A DNA stretch of 64,000 nucleotides from assembly GCA_023548195.1 (NCBI GenBank), contig JAJHZJ010000577.1:984574-1048573 (forward strand), in the 5' to 3' direction. The stretch is from Bettongia penicillata ogilbyi. Its lineage: Eukaryota > Chordata > Mammalia > Diprotodontia > Potoroidae. Made by a program: the position numbers and the translations under genes. Shown in pieces: positions 11,223 to 21,639 of this stretch (within the stretch, counting starts at the first letter, position 1; each line of letters begins with the position of its first letter). The notes under the pieces are model-generated. The model was not told where the DNA came from and searched no databases. It was given only the letters and a program-made list of their open reading frames with translations.

Positions 11223-12354
11223 ATGCCCAGAAAGTGGGGAAAAAAATAAGACCATAGAAGGTTACTTTCTTGGTGAACAGGTATGTGCTCCCATCCTTTC
11301 TGATGAGGAAGAACAAGGCTTACCATCAGGGAAAGACATGGAAGTCAAGGCTTCTGTATCCCAAACATCCAAAATAAATATTCAATGGAATATTTATTCC
11401 ATTTCTTCCAGGCCATGGAAGAGCTCAAAAAGGATTAGAGTTAGAGGGGTGGAGGAAAAACTGGGAAGAGAAATGAGAGAGATGCAAGAAAAGCATGAAA
11501 AGCAGGTCAACACCTTGCTAAAGGAGACCAAAAAAATGCTGAAGAAAATAACACCTTGAAAAATAGACTAACTCAATTGGCAAAAGAAGTTCAAAAAGCC
11601 AATAAGGAGAAGAATGCTTTAAAAAGTGGAATCAGCCAAATGGAAAAGGAGACTCAAAAGCTCACTAAAAAAAATAGTTCTTTAAAAATTAGAATGGAAC
11701 AGATGGAGGCTAATGATTTTATGAGAAACGAAGAAATCACAAAACAAAACCAAAAGAGTGAAAAAAACTGAAAGATAATGTGAAATATCTCATTGGAAAA
11801 ACAACTGACTTGGAAAATAGATCCAGGAGAGACAATTTAAAAATTATAGGACTACCTGAAAGCCATGATCAAAAAAAGAGCCTAGACATCATCTTTCATG
11901 AAATTATCAAGGAAAATTGCCCTGATATTCTACAACCAGAGGGCAAAAAAATATTCAAGGAATCCACCGACCACCGCTTGGAAGAGATCCAAAAAGAGAA
12001 ACTCCTAGGAACGTTGCGGCTAAATTCCAGAGTTCCCAAGTCAAGGAGAAAATATTGCAAGCAACTAGAAAGAAACAATTCTAGGATTGTGGAAATACAA
12101 TCAGGATAACACAAGATCTAGCAGCTTCTACATTAAGGGATCGAAAGGCTTTGAATATGATATTCCAGGGGTCAAAGGAACTAGGACTAAAACCAAGAAT
12201 CACCTACCCAGCAAAACTGAGTATAATAATACAGGGGAAAAGATGGTCTTTCAATGAAATAGAGGACTTTCAAACATTTTTTGATGAAAAGACCAGAGCT
12301 GAAAAGAAAATTTGGCTTTCAAACACAAGAATGAAAAGACACATGAAAAGGTAA
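11223..12354 (+). pseudogene. HAL1 copy i ORF1 (L1 ORF1p-like), frameshifted
   Basis: ORF1p is an RNA-binding trimeric coiled-coil protein that packages element RNA. From the ATG at 11223 the frames give an N-terminal KNKTIEGYF segment, then a long coiled coil (LGREMREMQEKHEKQVNTL, then RLTQLAKEVQKANKEK), then the RRM start LENRSRRDNLKIIGLP and the C-terminal domain (LNMIFQGSKELGLKPRITYP, GKRWSFNEIEDFQTF). Frameshifts occur near 11240, 11455, 11555, 11771, 11960 and 12085. The product cannot be made intact. Confidence 0.85.
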
Positions 12355-12465
12355 ACAGCAAAGAGAAGTCATAAGGGACTTATAAAGTTGAACTGTTTAC
12401 ATTCCTACATGGAAAGACAATATTTGTAACTCTTGAAACTTTTTAGTATCTGGGTAGTTGGTGGG

Positions 12466-12540
12466 ATTACACACACATACACACACACACGTGCACATGT
12501 GCACACACACATACACATGTCCACGCACACACAGAGACAG
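12466..12540 (+). repeat. CA/AC microsatellite within the HAL1 3' UTR
   Basis: Runs of ACACAC are broken by GTGCACATGTGC. The same position holds a TG/CA tract in copies iii (53255-53325) and iv (62815-62895). Confidence 0.9.
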
Positions 12541-13350
12541 AGAGCAAAGAGTGAATTGAATAGGATGGGATCATATCTTAAAAAAATGAAATTAAGTTGT
12601 GAAAGAGAAATATATTTGGAGGAGAAAGAGAGAAATGTAATGGGGAAAATTATCTCTCAGAAAAGAGGCAAGCAAAAGACTTTTTAGTGGAAGGCAAAAG
12701 AGGAGAAGTGAGAAAAAAACATGAAGTTTACTCTCATCACATTCGACTAAAGGAAGGAATATAATGCACACCCATTTTGGTATGAAAATCTATCTTACAA
12801 TACAGTAAAGTGGAGGAGAAGGGGATAAGCAGTTTGGGGGGGGGATGTGGAAGGAGGGAGCAATTTGAAGTCAGCACTCTTGGGGAAGGATAGGATCAAA
12901 AGAGAGAATAGAAGCAATGGGGGGCAGGATAGGATGGAGGGAAATATAGTTAGTCTTATACAACACAACTATTATGGCAGTCATTTGCAAAACTACACAG
13001 ATATGGCCTATATTGAATAGCTTGCCTTCCCAAAGGGAATGGGTGGGGGCGTGAGGGATGAAGAGAAGTTGGAACTCAAAGTTTTAGGAATAACTGTCGA
13101 GTACTGTTCTTGCTACTAGGAAATAAGAAATACAGGTAATGGGGTATAGAAAGTTATCTTGCCCTACAGGACAAAAGAGAAGATAGGGACAAGGGAAGGG
13201 AGAGATGATAGAAGAGAGGTCATATCGGTGATAGGGGAAATCAGAATGCTCGGTGTATTGGGGTGGGGGGAGGGGACAAATGGGGAGAAAATTTGGAACC
13301 CAAAATTTTGTGAAAATAAATGTAAAAAGTTAAATAAATTTATAAAAAAA

Positions 13351-13364
13351 ATAAAAACACTTGA
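13351..13364 (+). repeat. Right target-site duplication of HAL1 copy i
   Basis: ATAAAAACACTTGA, identical to 10539-10552. L1 sequence resumes directly after it. Confidence 0.9.
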
Positions 13365-15819
13365 AGGTATTGGTAGAAGTGGATTTCTCCTAGGATTTAT
13401 CTAAAACTATCAGCAGGTATTATTTGTAAGGAGGACAAACTAGCTGTCTCCCCAGTAAGACCAGATGTGAAACAGGGATGCCCAGTGCCACCAATATTAT
13501 TTAATATTGTATTGGAAATTCTAGCAATAGGGGACTAGTAAGAGAGGAAAAAGAAATGAAAAGAATCAATAGGGAACAAAGTGACAAAATTATCTCTTTT
13601 TGCAGACAATATGATTATATTCTTGGAAAATCCCAAGGACTCAATTTAAAAAGTTAGTTGAAACAATTGACAATTTTAGCAAAGAAACAGGATATAAAGT
13701 AAATCTGCATAAATCATCAGCATTCCTATAAATTACAAAGAAAATTCTGCAAGAACAAATAGTAAAAAAATACCCCATTTAAAATTACTCTAGGCAGTAT
13801 AAAATACCTTGCAGTGCACCTGTCCAAAACAAACCCAGTAACTATATAAACAAAATTATTTAAAAAAATACCTTTTCATACAAATAAATCAGATTTAAGT
13901 AACTGGAGAGGTATTAATGGTTCATGGGTAGGAAAGGCTAATATAATAAAAATGACAATTTCACCTAAAATAGTTTATATATTCAACAACATCCTAATGA
14001 AATTACCAAAAAATTAATCTACTGAATTAGAAAAATAATAACAAAAGTCATTTGGAAAATTAAAAAGTCAAGAACAGTGAAAAAAAGAGTAAAGGAAGGA
14101 AGTTTATCAGTGCCAGGTCTTAAAATGTATTATAAGGCAGTAATTATCAAAACTATCTGATATTGGCTAAGAAACGGAAAGGTAGATCAATGGAATAGAG
14201 TAGACATAAAATTAGCACCAGTAAATAAACAAAATAACCTTATATTTGAAAAGTGTGATTTAAGATTTGGAAACAAGAACTTATCATCTGGTAAAAAATA
14301 TTGAGAAAACTGGAAAGCAGTATGTCAGAAACTGAGCATGGAACAATATCTCACACTGTTTACCAAGGGAAAGGTCAAAATGGACCCATGAATTTTACAA
14401 GAAATTAGAAAAACGTGGAACATATTAATTATGGACAGTGAAACAATTTATGAATAAATAAGAGATAGAGAGCAAAGTTCGGTGAAAATGGATAATCTTG
14501 ATTACATGAAATTACAAAGGTTTTCTACAAACAAAACAAATACAGCCAAGATGAGAAGGAAAGCAGAAAATTGGGGAAAATATGACAGCCAGTTTTTTTA
14601 AATAAAGGTTGCATATCAAAAATATTTAAAGAACTTTGTCAAATCTACAAGAATATAGGTCATTCCTCAGTTGATAAATGATACAATGGATATGAACAGG
14701 CATTTTTCCAACAAAAAAAATCAAAATAATTTATAATCATATAAAAATGCTCTAAATCACTATTGATTAGAGAAATGTAGATTAAAACAACCTTGGGATA
14801 CCATTTTACACATACCAGAATGACTAAAAATGATAGAAAGAGAAAATGACAAATGTTGGAGAAGATGTGGAAAACTGGGTTACTAATTCTTTGTTGCTGG
14901 AATTGTAAACTCATCCAAGTATTTTGGAAAGCAATCTAGAATTATGCTCAAAGAGTTACTAAAGTATACTCCCTTTGATCCAGTAATACCACTATTTGGC
15001 CTATTTCCAAAGATGATGAGGGGAAAAGGAAAAGAACCTATATATTCTAAAATGTTTAAAGCAGTTCTCTTTGTGATGGAAAAGAACTAGAAATGGCAGG
15101 AATACCCGTCAATTGGGAAATGATTGAACAAGTTGTGGTATATGACTGTGATGAAATTCTACTGTGGCATGTAAGCTCAATGATTTTAGAAAAATGTGGA
15201 AAGACTTGTATGAAATAACAAAGAGGAAAATGGACAGAACCAAGAGAACATTGTACATAGTAACAGCAATACTGTTTTAATAATGAATTTGAGCAAATAA
15301 GTTATTTTAATACTAAAAATAAATAAATTAAGTATAAGGGACATATGAGAAAGATCGCATCCAGAGAAAAAACTGATAAATAGATGTACATATACATATA
15401 TAATGTAATAATTATATATGTACATATATTTATATATACATCTGTTATGTTTCATCATAGGTATCTCTAGGGTAGGAGAAAGGTGAAAGGGAAGAAAAAA
15501 TTGTACATGATAATTTTGTTGTAATATATGAAAGAAATAACCAGTTTTGCATAGTAGATTTATAGTTCTATGTAAATCATCTTCATAACTGTGCTACATT
15601 ATGAAAATGTGTTTTATTCCATAAATTGACAATAAAAAAATAAATTTTTTAAAAATGAGGTCTAAAGACTTATTGTATCTATTGTTGGTTAGTTTCAGTT
15701 AACAAATCCATCAATAAATGAATGAATGCATGAATAAGTAAATAAATACATACATGAACAAAAACATTTAATGTGGCAAAACAAAATTCTACCTTATAGG
15801 TTTCTCTTCAAGCAACTGA

Positions 15820-16035
15820 AATACAGTAGAAGGATGTGGAGAGCTGTTGCATTGGAAGAGTCACAAGACCTGAATTCAAATTCAAATTCAAATGTTACCA
15901 TTGTAACACGTTGCCCATGTAACCTTGGGCCAGTCACAACTTTTCTAGTCATTGATTTCTCATTTGTAGAAAGGAAGAAGTTGGATTACATGACACTTAA
16001 GGTCACTTCCTGCTCTTTATCTATGACCTTATAAG
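15820..16035 (+). repeat. MIR-type SINE
   Basis: TGGAAGAGTCACAAGACCTG, then a small CAAATT triplication near 15878-15893, GTAACCTTGGGCCAGTCACA and a 3' part with GGATTACATGACACTTAAGG. Confidence 0.8.
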
Positions 16036-16374
16036 TAGTGAAGAAGCCCTCTTCAAAGCCAGTATCTACCACACACGCTATAATACTTATAGGATTCTTA
16101 TGACACCACTGCAGACTGCAACCCCTTAGCTGCAGAGGGTCTTCACAAGCTGTTATGTCCCCACCTCCTCCACCAAAAGAAACACTGTAAACAACCTGTT
16201 GACGAGACTTTGTGAACTTGATGTGTCAGTTCCTTGGATAAAAGACCTATCAATGAATTAATGAATATATCATAAAGCCAATATTCAAAGCTGATCAGGA
16301 CCTATCGGAGCTTACACTGTACTGAAATAGCCTTCAAAAACCATGGGCTAACCATATATGTTAAAATAGGATCA

Positions 16375-16480
16375 CAAATTTAGAGCTGGACAGGTTCTTG
16401 GAGGCCATCTAGTTGAACCCTCTCATTTTATAGATAAGGAAACTCATGCTCATAGAGGTGAATGTTAAAAACATGTTAAA
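16375..16480 (-). repeat. MIR-like SINE fragment, reverse
   Basis: AATTTAGAGCTGGACAGGTT, GGCCATCTAGTTGAACCCTC and TTTTATAGATAAGGAAACTC form the common mammalian phrase of this group. Confidence 0.7.
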
Positions 16481-16779
16481 ATGATGCAATATGACAAGAC
16501 TGATGCTACCCCAGAGATGACTCTAGTAAATGACCCACTGAGTCTGGCAACAGCATACAAGGAAGATAAAGCAAGACTATAGGGTGCTCACCATGGTCAC
16601 GAAGGCTGTCTTGAACAGGGTCTATGTAAAAGATTTTCTTATTCTCCAAAATATCCCCATTTGCAGGTCCCATTTTATTAACTGATTAGAGCCCTGCAAA
16701 ACTACCAGGCTCCTACAGTCCCTTGAAAAAAATAATCTAAGAACTTACACTCAGAAAACAAAAGGAATGAGCAAAAAGT

Positions 16780-16885
16780 GTGATGGAAAGAACACTGAAT
16801 TTAAAGCTGTGTAACTTGACCAAAATCACTTGATTTCTCTGTGATCTGTAAGGTTTCTTCTTGTCTTAAATCCTATAGTTCTATG
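16780..16885 (+). repeat. MIR-type SINE fragment
   Basis: GATGGAAAGAACACTGAATT followed by a shortened core and TCCTATAGTTCTATGG. Confidence 0.55.
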
Positions 16886-17464
16886 GAAAATACATTTTCT
16901 CCAACTCAGGCTGTGCATTTGGGAAAGACAGCAGGGTCAATGTACTAGTTTAGACCTTTGGCAGGTACCCCAGATAGAGAGTCAGTTAGGCCCATGATTG
17001 AATAGGAGGATAAGAGCTGGATAAATTGCATGTTGAAACTTGGTAGCAGTAATTTTCTCTTAAAAAACTGATTTATTAATTTTGCTCTTAAACACCAAAA
17101 TAAAACAAATTAGCTTTTTCATATATATATAGTAGAACAGGAAAAAGATGAATTTATATAAACCTACAAATCTCTATTACATACTGCTCACTTTTTTACG
17201 ACAGATAATAAATTCAACATATTACCATGAATCACTCTGAATTAGCCCCAACTGTTCATCACTATAATAGCTCCTCTTTTTTTTAACATCAGCTGGGGAT
17301 CCTGATGGTATATAGCTTATCATGGAACATCGTATTCTCAGAAGAATTACAATTTGTAAGTGACCCAAAATATCATGGAAAATGCCTAGTGGACATCAAC
17401 AGGTCTAAGAAGACTAACAATGATGACACGCATTTGAGGAGATATCATTACAGGACTAACAGGA

Positions 17465-17625
17465 TGAGGAGGAAGGCTGTGATATATGGCCTTAGAGTCT
17501 TAGAGCTAGGGAGATCTAGGTTCAAGTCCAGTCTTTGATACATATTGACCTTGAGTCTGGGCAAGTCACTTAACGTTTTATTGACTGAGACAACTCTAAA
17601 ATTGTTAGCTGTAAAACAGATGTCG
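17465..17625 (+). repeat. MIR-type SINE
   Basis: GGGAGATCTAGGTTCAAGTC (B-box-like) and GTCTGGGCAAGTCACTTAAC in MIR order. Confidence 0.7.
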
Positions 17626-18440
17626 GTCTGAATTAGCAGAGGAGAATTCTCACTAATTCTCTCTCATAGCGAGATCATGGTTTGGGAAAAACTACAATCA
17701 AAGAGATGAATCATTTGTATAACAAGATGGCCCATCCCCACGTGTTCCAATCATACTCTCCAGATATTAAAACAACCTCAGGAAATCTTCCAGTACATGG
17801 ACTCAATCTTATACAGAAAACTTAAGTTAAACAAACAAAAAGTGGACAGAAATCACACAGGAAGAGAAGATGTGGATGAGTCATGATCTGTACGGGTAGG
17901 AACATACACAGTGATGAAGTCACAGACCTATGAGTATCTAAGAAACCCTATGGGAGAAATATTTTAAGCATGAGGATTTGCTACCTGCAGCCAACCTCAA
18001 GATTCTGACCTCAAAGGAACATTTGCTTATCAGGCTGACACTATAGAGAATTACAGAGAAAATATCAACTTTTGTGCCATGAGCCAGATTCTCTTTTTAG
18101 ATAACAACTCCCTTTCCCCCACAAGAAGCATATGCCTCGTGATTTAAGCTTATCAGCTTTGGTAACTTTAGCCCTGGATTTTCTGGAAAAATGCTTTGCT
18201 CACCCTCAATTTTTTAGGAGATGATTTTACTATCCAATTTGAAAGAGGGGTTGATTTAGGCTAATAACTTGTTCCCATAAGCTACAGCCAATAGGATGAT
18301 GGGGAAAGCTAGAGCTACTGCCCCTGCTAGCAGCTAGACCGTTAACGGCCAATCTGAAGGTCTGGCTAGCAGTTCAATATGAAGCAAGCTTATGTGACAT
18401 TCTAATGACTCTTATCAAACTTCCAGAGCAATTCTCCCTA
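17626..18440. other. No gene or clear repeat seen
   Basis: Mixed-composition non-coding sequence within the presumed DHRSX intron. Confidence 0.4.
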
Positions 18441-18560
18441 ATACCTGTGTTTGTCCTTCATTCTCGAAGAAGACTATGATATCATGATGATGCCATGACT
18501 TGCCATTGACTTTGATTTGAGCAGGGGAGAGCTACGCGACAACCACAGATAGACTGAAAA
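18441..18560 (+). repeat. Unnamed interspersed repeat, copy 1
   Basis: The segment with CATGATGATGCCATGACTTG and GACTTTGATTTGAGCAGGGG matches, in reverse complement, the segment at 58960-59290, over the ATCATGATG...GACTTGC...GATTT.AG...AGAGCT positions. The two copies show it is a dispersed family. I do not know its name. Confidence 0.6.
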
Positions 18561-18609
18561 GTGAGGAGGAAGGATATCATATGTAATTAACATGGCTGTT
18601 GTTTATTGT

Positions 18610-18740
18610 TAGGACAGAACCCTGAGTTGTGAGTCTGAACACTCGGTTTTCAATGCTGGTTCTGCTACTTTCAACCTATGCGACTTTAGGCAAATCATCA
18701 AACCTTTCTGCTTCTGTTTCCTCATCTATAAACTGAACCA
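18610..18740 (+). repeat. MIR-type SINE fragment
   Basis: TGGTTCTGCTACTTTCAACC, GCGACTTTAGGCAAATCATC and TTCCTCATCTATAAACTG in order. Confidence 0.7.
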
Positions 18741-18830
18741 ACAAACATTTATTAAGGACTCACAAAGTGTCAGCCACTCTGCTAAGCCCCTCAGATGGTG
18801 GAGGTAAAACAAGATGATCTTTAAGGTTCT
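18741..18830 (+). repeat. Old mammalian interspersed repeat, L2-like
   Basis: AACATTTATTAAGGACTCAC and GTCAGCCACTCTGCTAAGCC, the recurrent phrase also seen at 51715 and 60790. Confidence 0.6.
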
Positions 18831-19264
18831 TTGTCACTCTAGCTCCTATGGTTTCAGAGGACAGCATCTGTTCTTTTCCATCCTTCACCTATTTCCCCAG
18901 TCTCCAGGTTCAAAGTCAGAAGAATGGAGGGGGAGAAGTCACGGCCATACGGAACACATATGAGCAGTGTTCTCACTCTCGGGTTTCCTCTATTGGTGAA
19001 GCATTCCTGGCTGATCCATTTTTCAACTCACCCTCATACTTTACATTTGAATACAAGTTTGGACCTTATTAGACACTCTTACAAAAATTTTTCTATTTGG
19101 TTCCTACATACATTTCCTTGCCACACCCTTTCAACTTGAGGGCTAACACTCTTAGATAAACATGGTCAGCGTCTATGAAATGTTCAAACTTCTGATAAGT
19201 TTTACTCTCACTCATTGCCTAGGGAAGTGCATGGAATTTGTTTTTTTTCTTTTTTCTTTTTGTT

Positions 19265-19294
19265 TTTGCTCACAGGTCCAGACCTGTGAGCAAA
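19265..19294. repeat. Perfect 14-bp inverted repeat with a 2-nt spacer
   Basis: Left arm TTTGCTCACAGGTC, spacer CA, right arm GACCTGTGAGCAAA. It directly follows a pyrimidine run (19236-19267) on the plus strand. Confidence 0.95.
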
Positions 19295-19349
19295 GTGGTA
19301 TAGGGAACTTCTTGTAAGGAAACCCACGCTACCAGTGCTGATCCCCAAC

Positions 19350-19490
19350 CTACAATGTTAGAGACCTGCCTGAGTACCAAGAAGTTAAGTGACTTATCAG
19401 GCTTACTCAGTCAATATCTGGTAGAGGCATGACTTGAATCCAGATTATCCTAATTCCAAAGACAATGCTCAATCTACTATGCCATCTTCG
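19350..19490 (-). repeat. SINE fragment (MIR or marsupial type), reverse
   Basis: GTTAAGTGACTTATCAGGCT, GACTTGAATCCAGATTATCC and ATGCTCAATCTACTATGCCA resemble the tRNA-like half of these SINEs. Confidence 0.65.
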
Positions 19491-20172
19491 CATGTAAGAG
19501 AAATAGTTCTCTTGAAAGGGGAAGACATATGCCAGTGAAGGGCATTTCAAATAGAAGAGTTACCAAGCTATGAAGTCATTGAGAAAGAAGGGAAAAAGAC
19601 TTGTCAAAATTATCACGTAGTTTTTTCCTTTACTTTTTTTCTTACTTAGTGTCAAAATCTGGACAGCATCATTTAAGTCATATTTAGGGATTGCCTTTAT
19701 GCTCATTATTGGTATTACAGAATATTGCTGTCTGTGTCCATCTTTATCAGCTAGCAAGAGCAGTAAGATACCAGATATCAGGGAATGTTATGTCATAGAT
19801 TTCTGGAACTTGAACTCCATCCGGATGCAGGCCCTGTTTTGAAGTTCTTTCATTGTGCCATCAAAGTGATTTTGTTTTTCCTAAACTTTCAATGGTCCTC
19901 AAAACCTTTGGCCGGCTATTCTAAATCTCTTTTATTGTCCACAAAAGAATACAGACATTGCTTTATGATTACAGCTTTAGGAATGTTCTCTACCTTAGCA
20001 CCTTTTGTCAGATATGAGAAACTAGAGGATATACAACAGCCAAAGTGACTAAGTGTCTGACTCACCCTTGGCACAAAACCTCCATTCCCTTTATGTCTTC
20101 TAAGTGATATCCTGTTAAGTTTCTAAATGGTCACCGTATCATCTAAATGACCTTCAGCACTCTTGTACCAAT

Positions 20173-20365
20173 AAAAATCACAGACTCGTGAAGAAGGTTT
20201 AAACTTGGATGGGATCTAAAGGGTTCATCTAGTTCAGGACCTTTATTTTACAAATAGAGTAACTTAGGTCAAGAGAAGTGATTTGTCTAAACAACGGTAG
20301 TAAAAGTCAAAGACAGGATTTGAACTTGGGTTCTCTGACCCCAAGTGTAATAATCTTTCCATTGG
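20173..20365 (-). repeat. MIR-like SINE, reverse
   Basis: ATTTTACAAATAGAGTAACT, AGTGATTTGTCTAAACAACG and GATTTGAACTTGGGTTCTCT. Confidence 0.75.
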
Positions 20366-20509
20366 AGCCTAGTTTGGTAAGCAAAAACTCAGGGCAAACT
20401 GTTTCTCAAATTAGTTCTCTGGGTAGCAAATGCTGAAACTTCTTTCGGAGAGGTCAGAGAGGCCCAAAGTATCAGACAAAGAAAGGATTATTTCATTCTT
20501 TTTTTTGCA

Positions 20510-20572
20510 TCCCCGGGGCCTGGCACATTGTGGTAAATCCTTAATAAATGTTTTGCTGACCCATTGACTAAC
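20510..20572 (+). repeat. L2 3' end fragment
   Basis: CATCCCCGGGGCCTGGCACA then TTAATAAATGTTTTGCTGA. Confidence 0.75.
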
Positions 20573-20728
20573 AGATTGATACAAGATTAAAAAGCAAAGT
20601 TGCTTATATCAAAATAGATATCATTCACAGGTTAATTTGTGGGTTCCCAGATTCACAGACAGATTACACAAAGCATAACCACATATAACATACACATGCA
20701 AACATGTACCGCCATCAAATGAACAACT

Positions 20729-20734
20729 GTTTAC
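20729..20734 (-). promoter_or_regulatory. DHRSX: 5' splice donor of the DHRSX exon
   Basis: The minus strand reads TTCAAG|GTAAAC. The exon ends on a complete Lys codon, so the downstream intron lies between codons. The similarity to DHRSX ends exactly here. Confidence 0.85.
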
Positions 20735-20942
20735 CTTGAACAAGAACCAGTAAGTCAGACTCTTGACCAGTCGTGTAAGCCAGAACGCATGCTTGTAGAG
20801 GTTGGTGTCCACCACTCCGGGGTCTACTACGTTGACAGTCACATGACACCCTTCAGCTGCCAGGAGCTGTTGGAGCTGATAGGAAAAAAGTACCAGGGCA
20901 AGCTTGCTTTGGGCATAGGCTCCACAAGGTGAGTAACAATGC
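20735..20942 (-). CDS. DHRSX: DHRSX internal exon (short-chain dehydrogenase/reductase)
   Basis: This is a 208-nt internal exon: one base completing a split codon, then 69 codons from HCYSPCGAYAQSK to YWFLFK. The segment matches my knowledge of vertebrate DHRSX about two thirds along the roughly 330-residue protein. It contains the SDR catalytic tetrapeptide frame YAQSK (YxxxK; Tyr at exon residue 9, Lys at 13) and the following NVVDPGVV strand that closes the cofactor pocket. DHRSX is an SDR-family oxidoreductase, reported recently to act in polyprenol-to-dolichol conversion and earlier as a secreted autophagy regulator. On the minus strand a pyrimidine-rich acceptor ending TTTGCAG precedes it and a GTAAAC donor follows it. 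The frame stays open and there is no poly-A tail, so it is a genuine exon and not a processed copy. The open frame continues into the intron past the donor, but similarity stops at the Lys codon. The preceding and following exons were not found in the window. Confidence 0.93.
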
Positions 20943-20965
20943 CTGCAAATGAAAAGACAGAGGCT
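20943..20965 (-). promoter_or_regulatory. DHRSX: 3' splice acceptor of the DHRSX exon
   Basis: Read on the minus strand, this is a pyrimidine-rich run, CTCTGTCTTTTCATTTGCAG, directly before the exon. It places one base (G) of a split codon at the exon start, so the upstream intron interrupts a codon after its second base. Confidence 0.85.
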
Positions 20966-21196
20966 GCCATCAGGAATATTCAAAAGGTCAGATCATCAGT
21001 CACCTGATGACTTCACTAAAATGCACTGAAAACCACACCCTAAAAAGATGCCTCATCACTCAGTTCATGAGACAGTTATTTCATAAGGTAGCTGTGGCAT
21101 GGGAGAAACTTTGTTTTCTGATTAAATTTAGAGTGAACTTGTTATAATATGTAGTTGTGCATATACATTAGCTATGTGGCATTTTAAGATTTATAG

Positions 21197-21440
21197 CTGT
21201 TGTTCAGTAATTTCAGTCATGTCGGATTCTTCATTACCCCATCTGGGGTTTTCTTGGCAAAGATACTGGTATGGTTCACCATTCCCTTCTCCAATTCATT
21301 CTACAGGTAAGGAAGCTGAGACAAACAAGGCTAAGTGACTTGCCCAGGGTCACATAGCTAGTAATTGTCTGAGGCTGAACTCGGGTCTTCTACACTCCTG
21401 GTCTGGAGATCTATACACTGTGCCACCTAACTAAGGTAGC
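21197..21440 (-). repeat. Marsupial tRNA-derived SINE, reverse, near full length
   Basis: On the plus strand it runs from GTTGTTCAGTAATTTCAGTC through GTTTTCTTGGCAAAGATACT and CTTGCCCAGGGTCACATAGC to the tRNA-like TGCCACCTAACTAAGG. It lies in the intron upstream of the DHRSX exon. Confidence 0.9.
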
Positions 21441-21442
21441 CC

Positions 21443-21610
21443 TTTACAATTTTATCCTCTCAACAACCTAGCACTGTAGGTGTCACTGTTACCCCCATTT
21501 TAGAGATAAGGAAACTGAGGCAAGCAGAAGATAAATAATTTGCCTGGGGTCACACAATTTATAAGTGTCTGAGGAAGGATTTGGGCTAGGATTATTGACA
21601 CCCAGTTGAA
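21443..21610 (-). repeat. MIR-type SINE fragment, reverse
   Basis: CCATTTTAGAGATAAGGAAA, TTTGCCTGGGGTCACACAAT and AAGTGTCTGAGGAAGGATTT. It abuts the preceding SINE. Confidence 0.8.
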
Positions 21611-21639
21611 TGCTATTAGCACTCACCTCAAAAGCTACC

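Larger units (their letters stand above)
10553..13350 (+). mobile_element. HAL1-like element, copy i, full length (2,798 bp)
   Basis: It begins GGGGGAGGAGCCAAGATTGC, the leader start also seen at the 5' ends of copies iii and iv. It has a leader of about 670 bp, an L1-type ORF1 with frameshifts (11223-12354), a 3' UTR with a CA repeat, the GGGGTGGGGGGAGGGG tract near 13260 and an A-rich end. No ORF2 is present, which is the defining trait of half-L1 elements that borrow L1 enzymes. It sits inside an older L1 in the same orientation. Confidence 0.88.
9996..15655 (+). mobile_element. Old 5'-truncated L1, split by a HAL1 insertion
   Basis: ORF2-derived frames appear on both sides of the HAL1. 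Left of it are [26 protein letters not shown] and [20 protein letters not shown] (RT entry region). Right of it from 13365 is a QGCPVPPILFNIVLEIL-like stretch, then a FADN-like motif near 13600 and the 3' ORF2 text ending in an AGAACATTGTACATAGTAAC-type segment near 15245. It ends in an A-rich tail near 15640. Many stops and frameshifts are present. ORF1 and the endonuclease are missing, so the copy is 5'-truncated, as is usual for target-primed insertion. Confidence 0.85.

Noticed and set aside
12433..12687. Open frame with His/Thr repeats on the plus strand
   Set aside because: It is a translation of the CA microsatellite in the HAL1 3' UTR.
19236..19280. Plus-strand splice acceptor (T-rich run followed by CACAG)
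   Set aside because: No open frame or donor follows in a plausible position, and the CAG is part of the perfect palindrome.
20621..20734. Extension of the DHRSX frame past the donor
   Set aside because: Similarity ends exactly at the Lys codon before GTAAAC. The continuing frame is intron.
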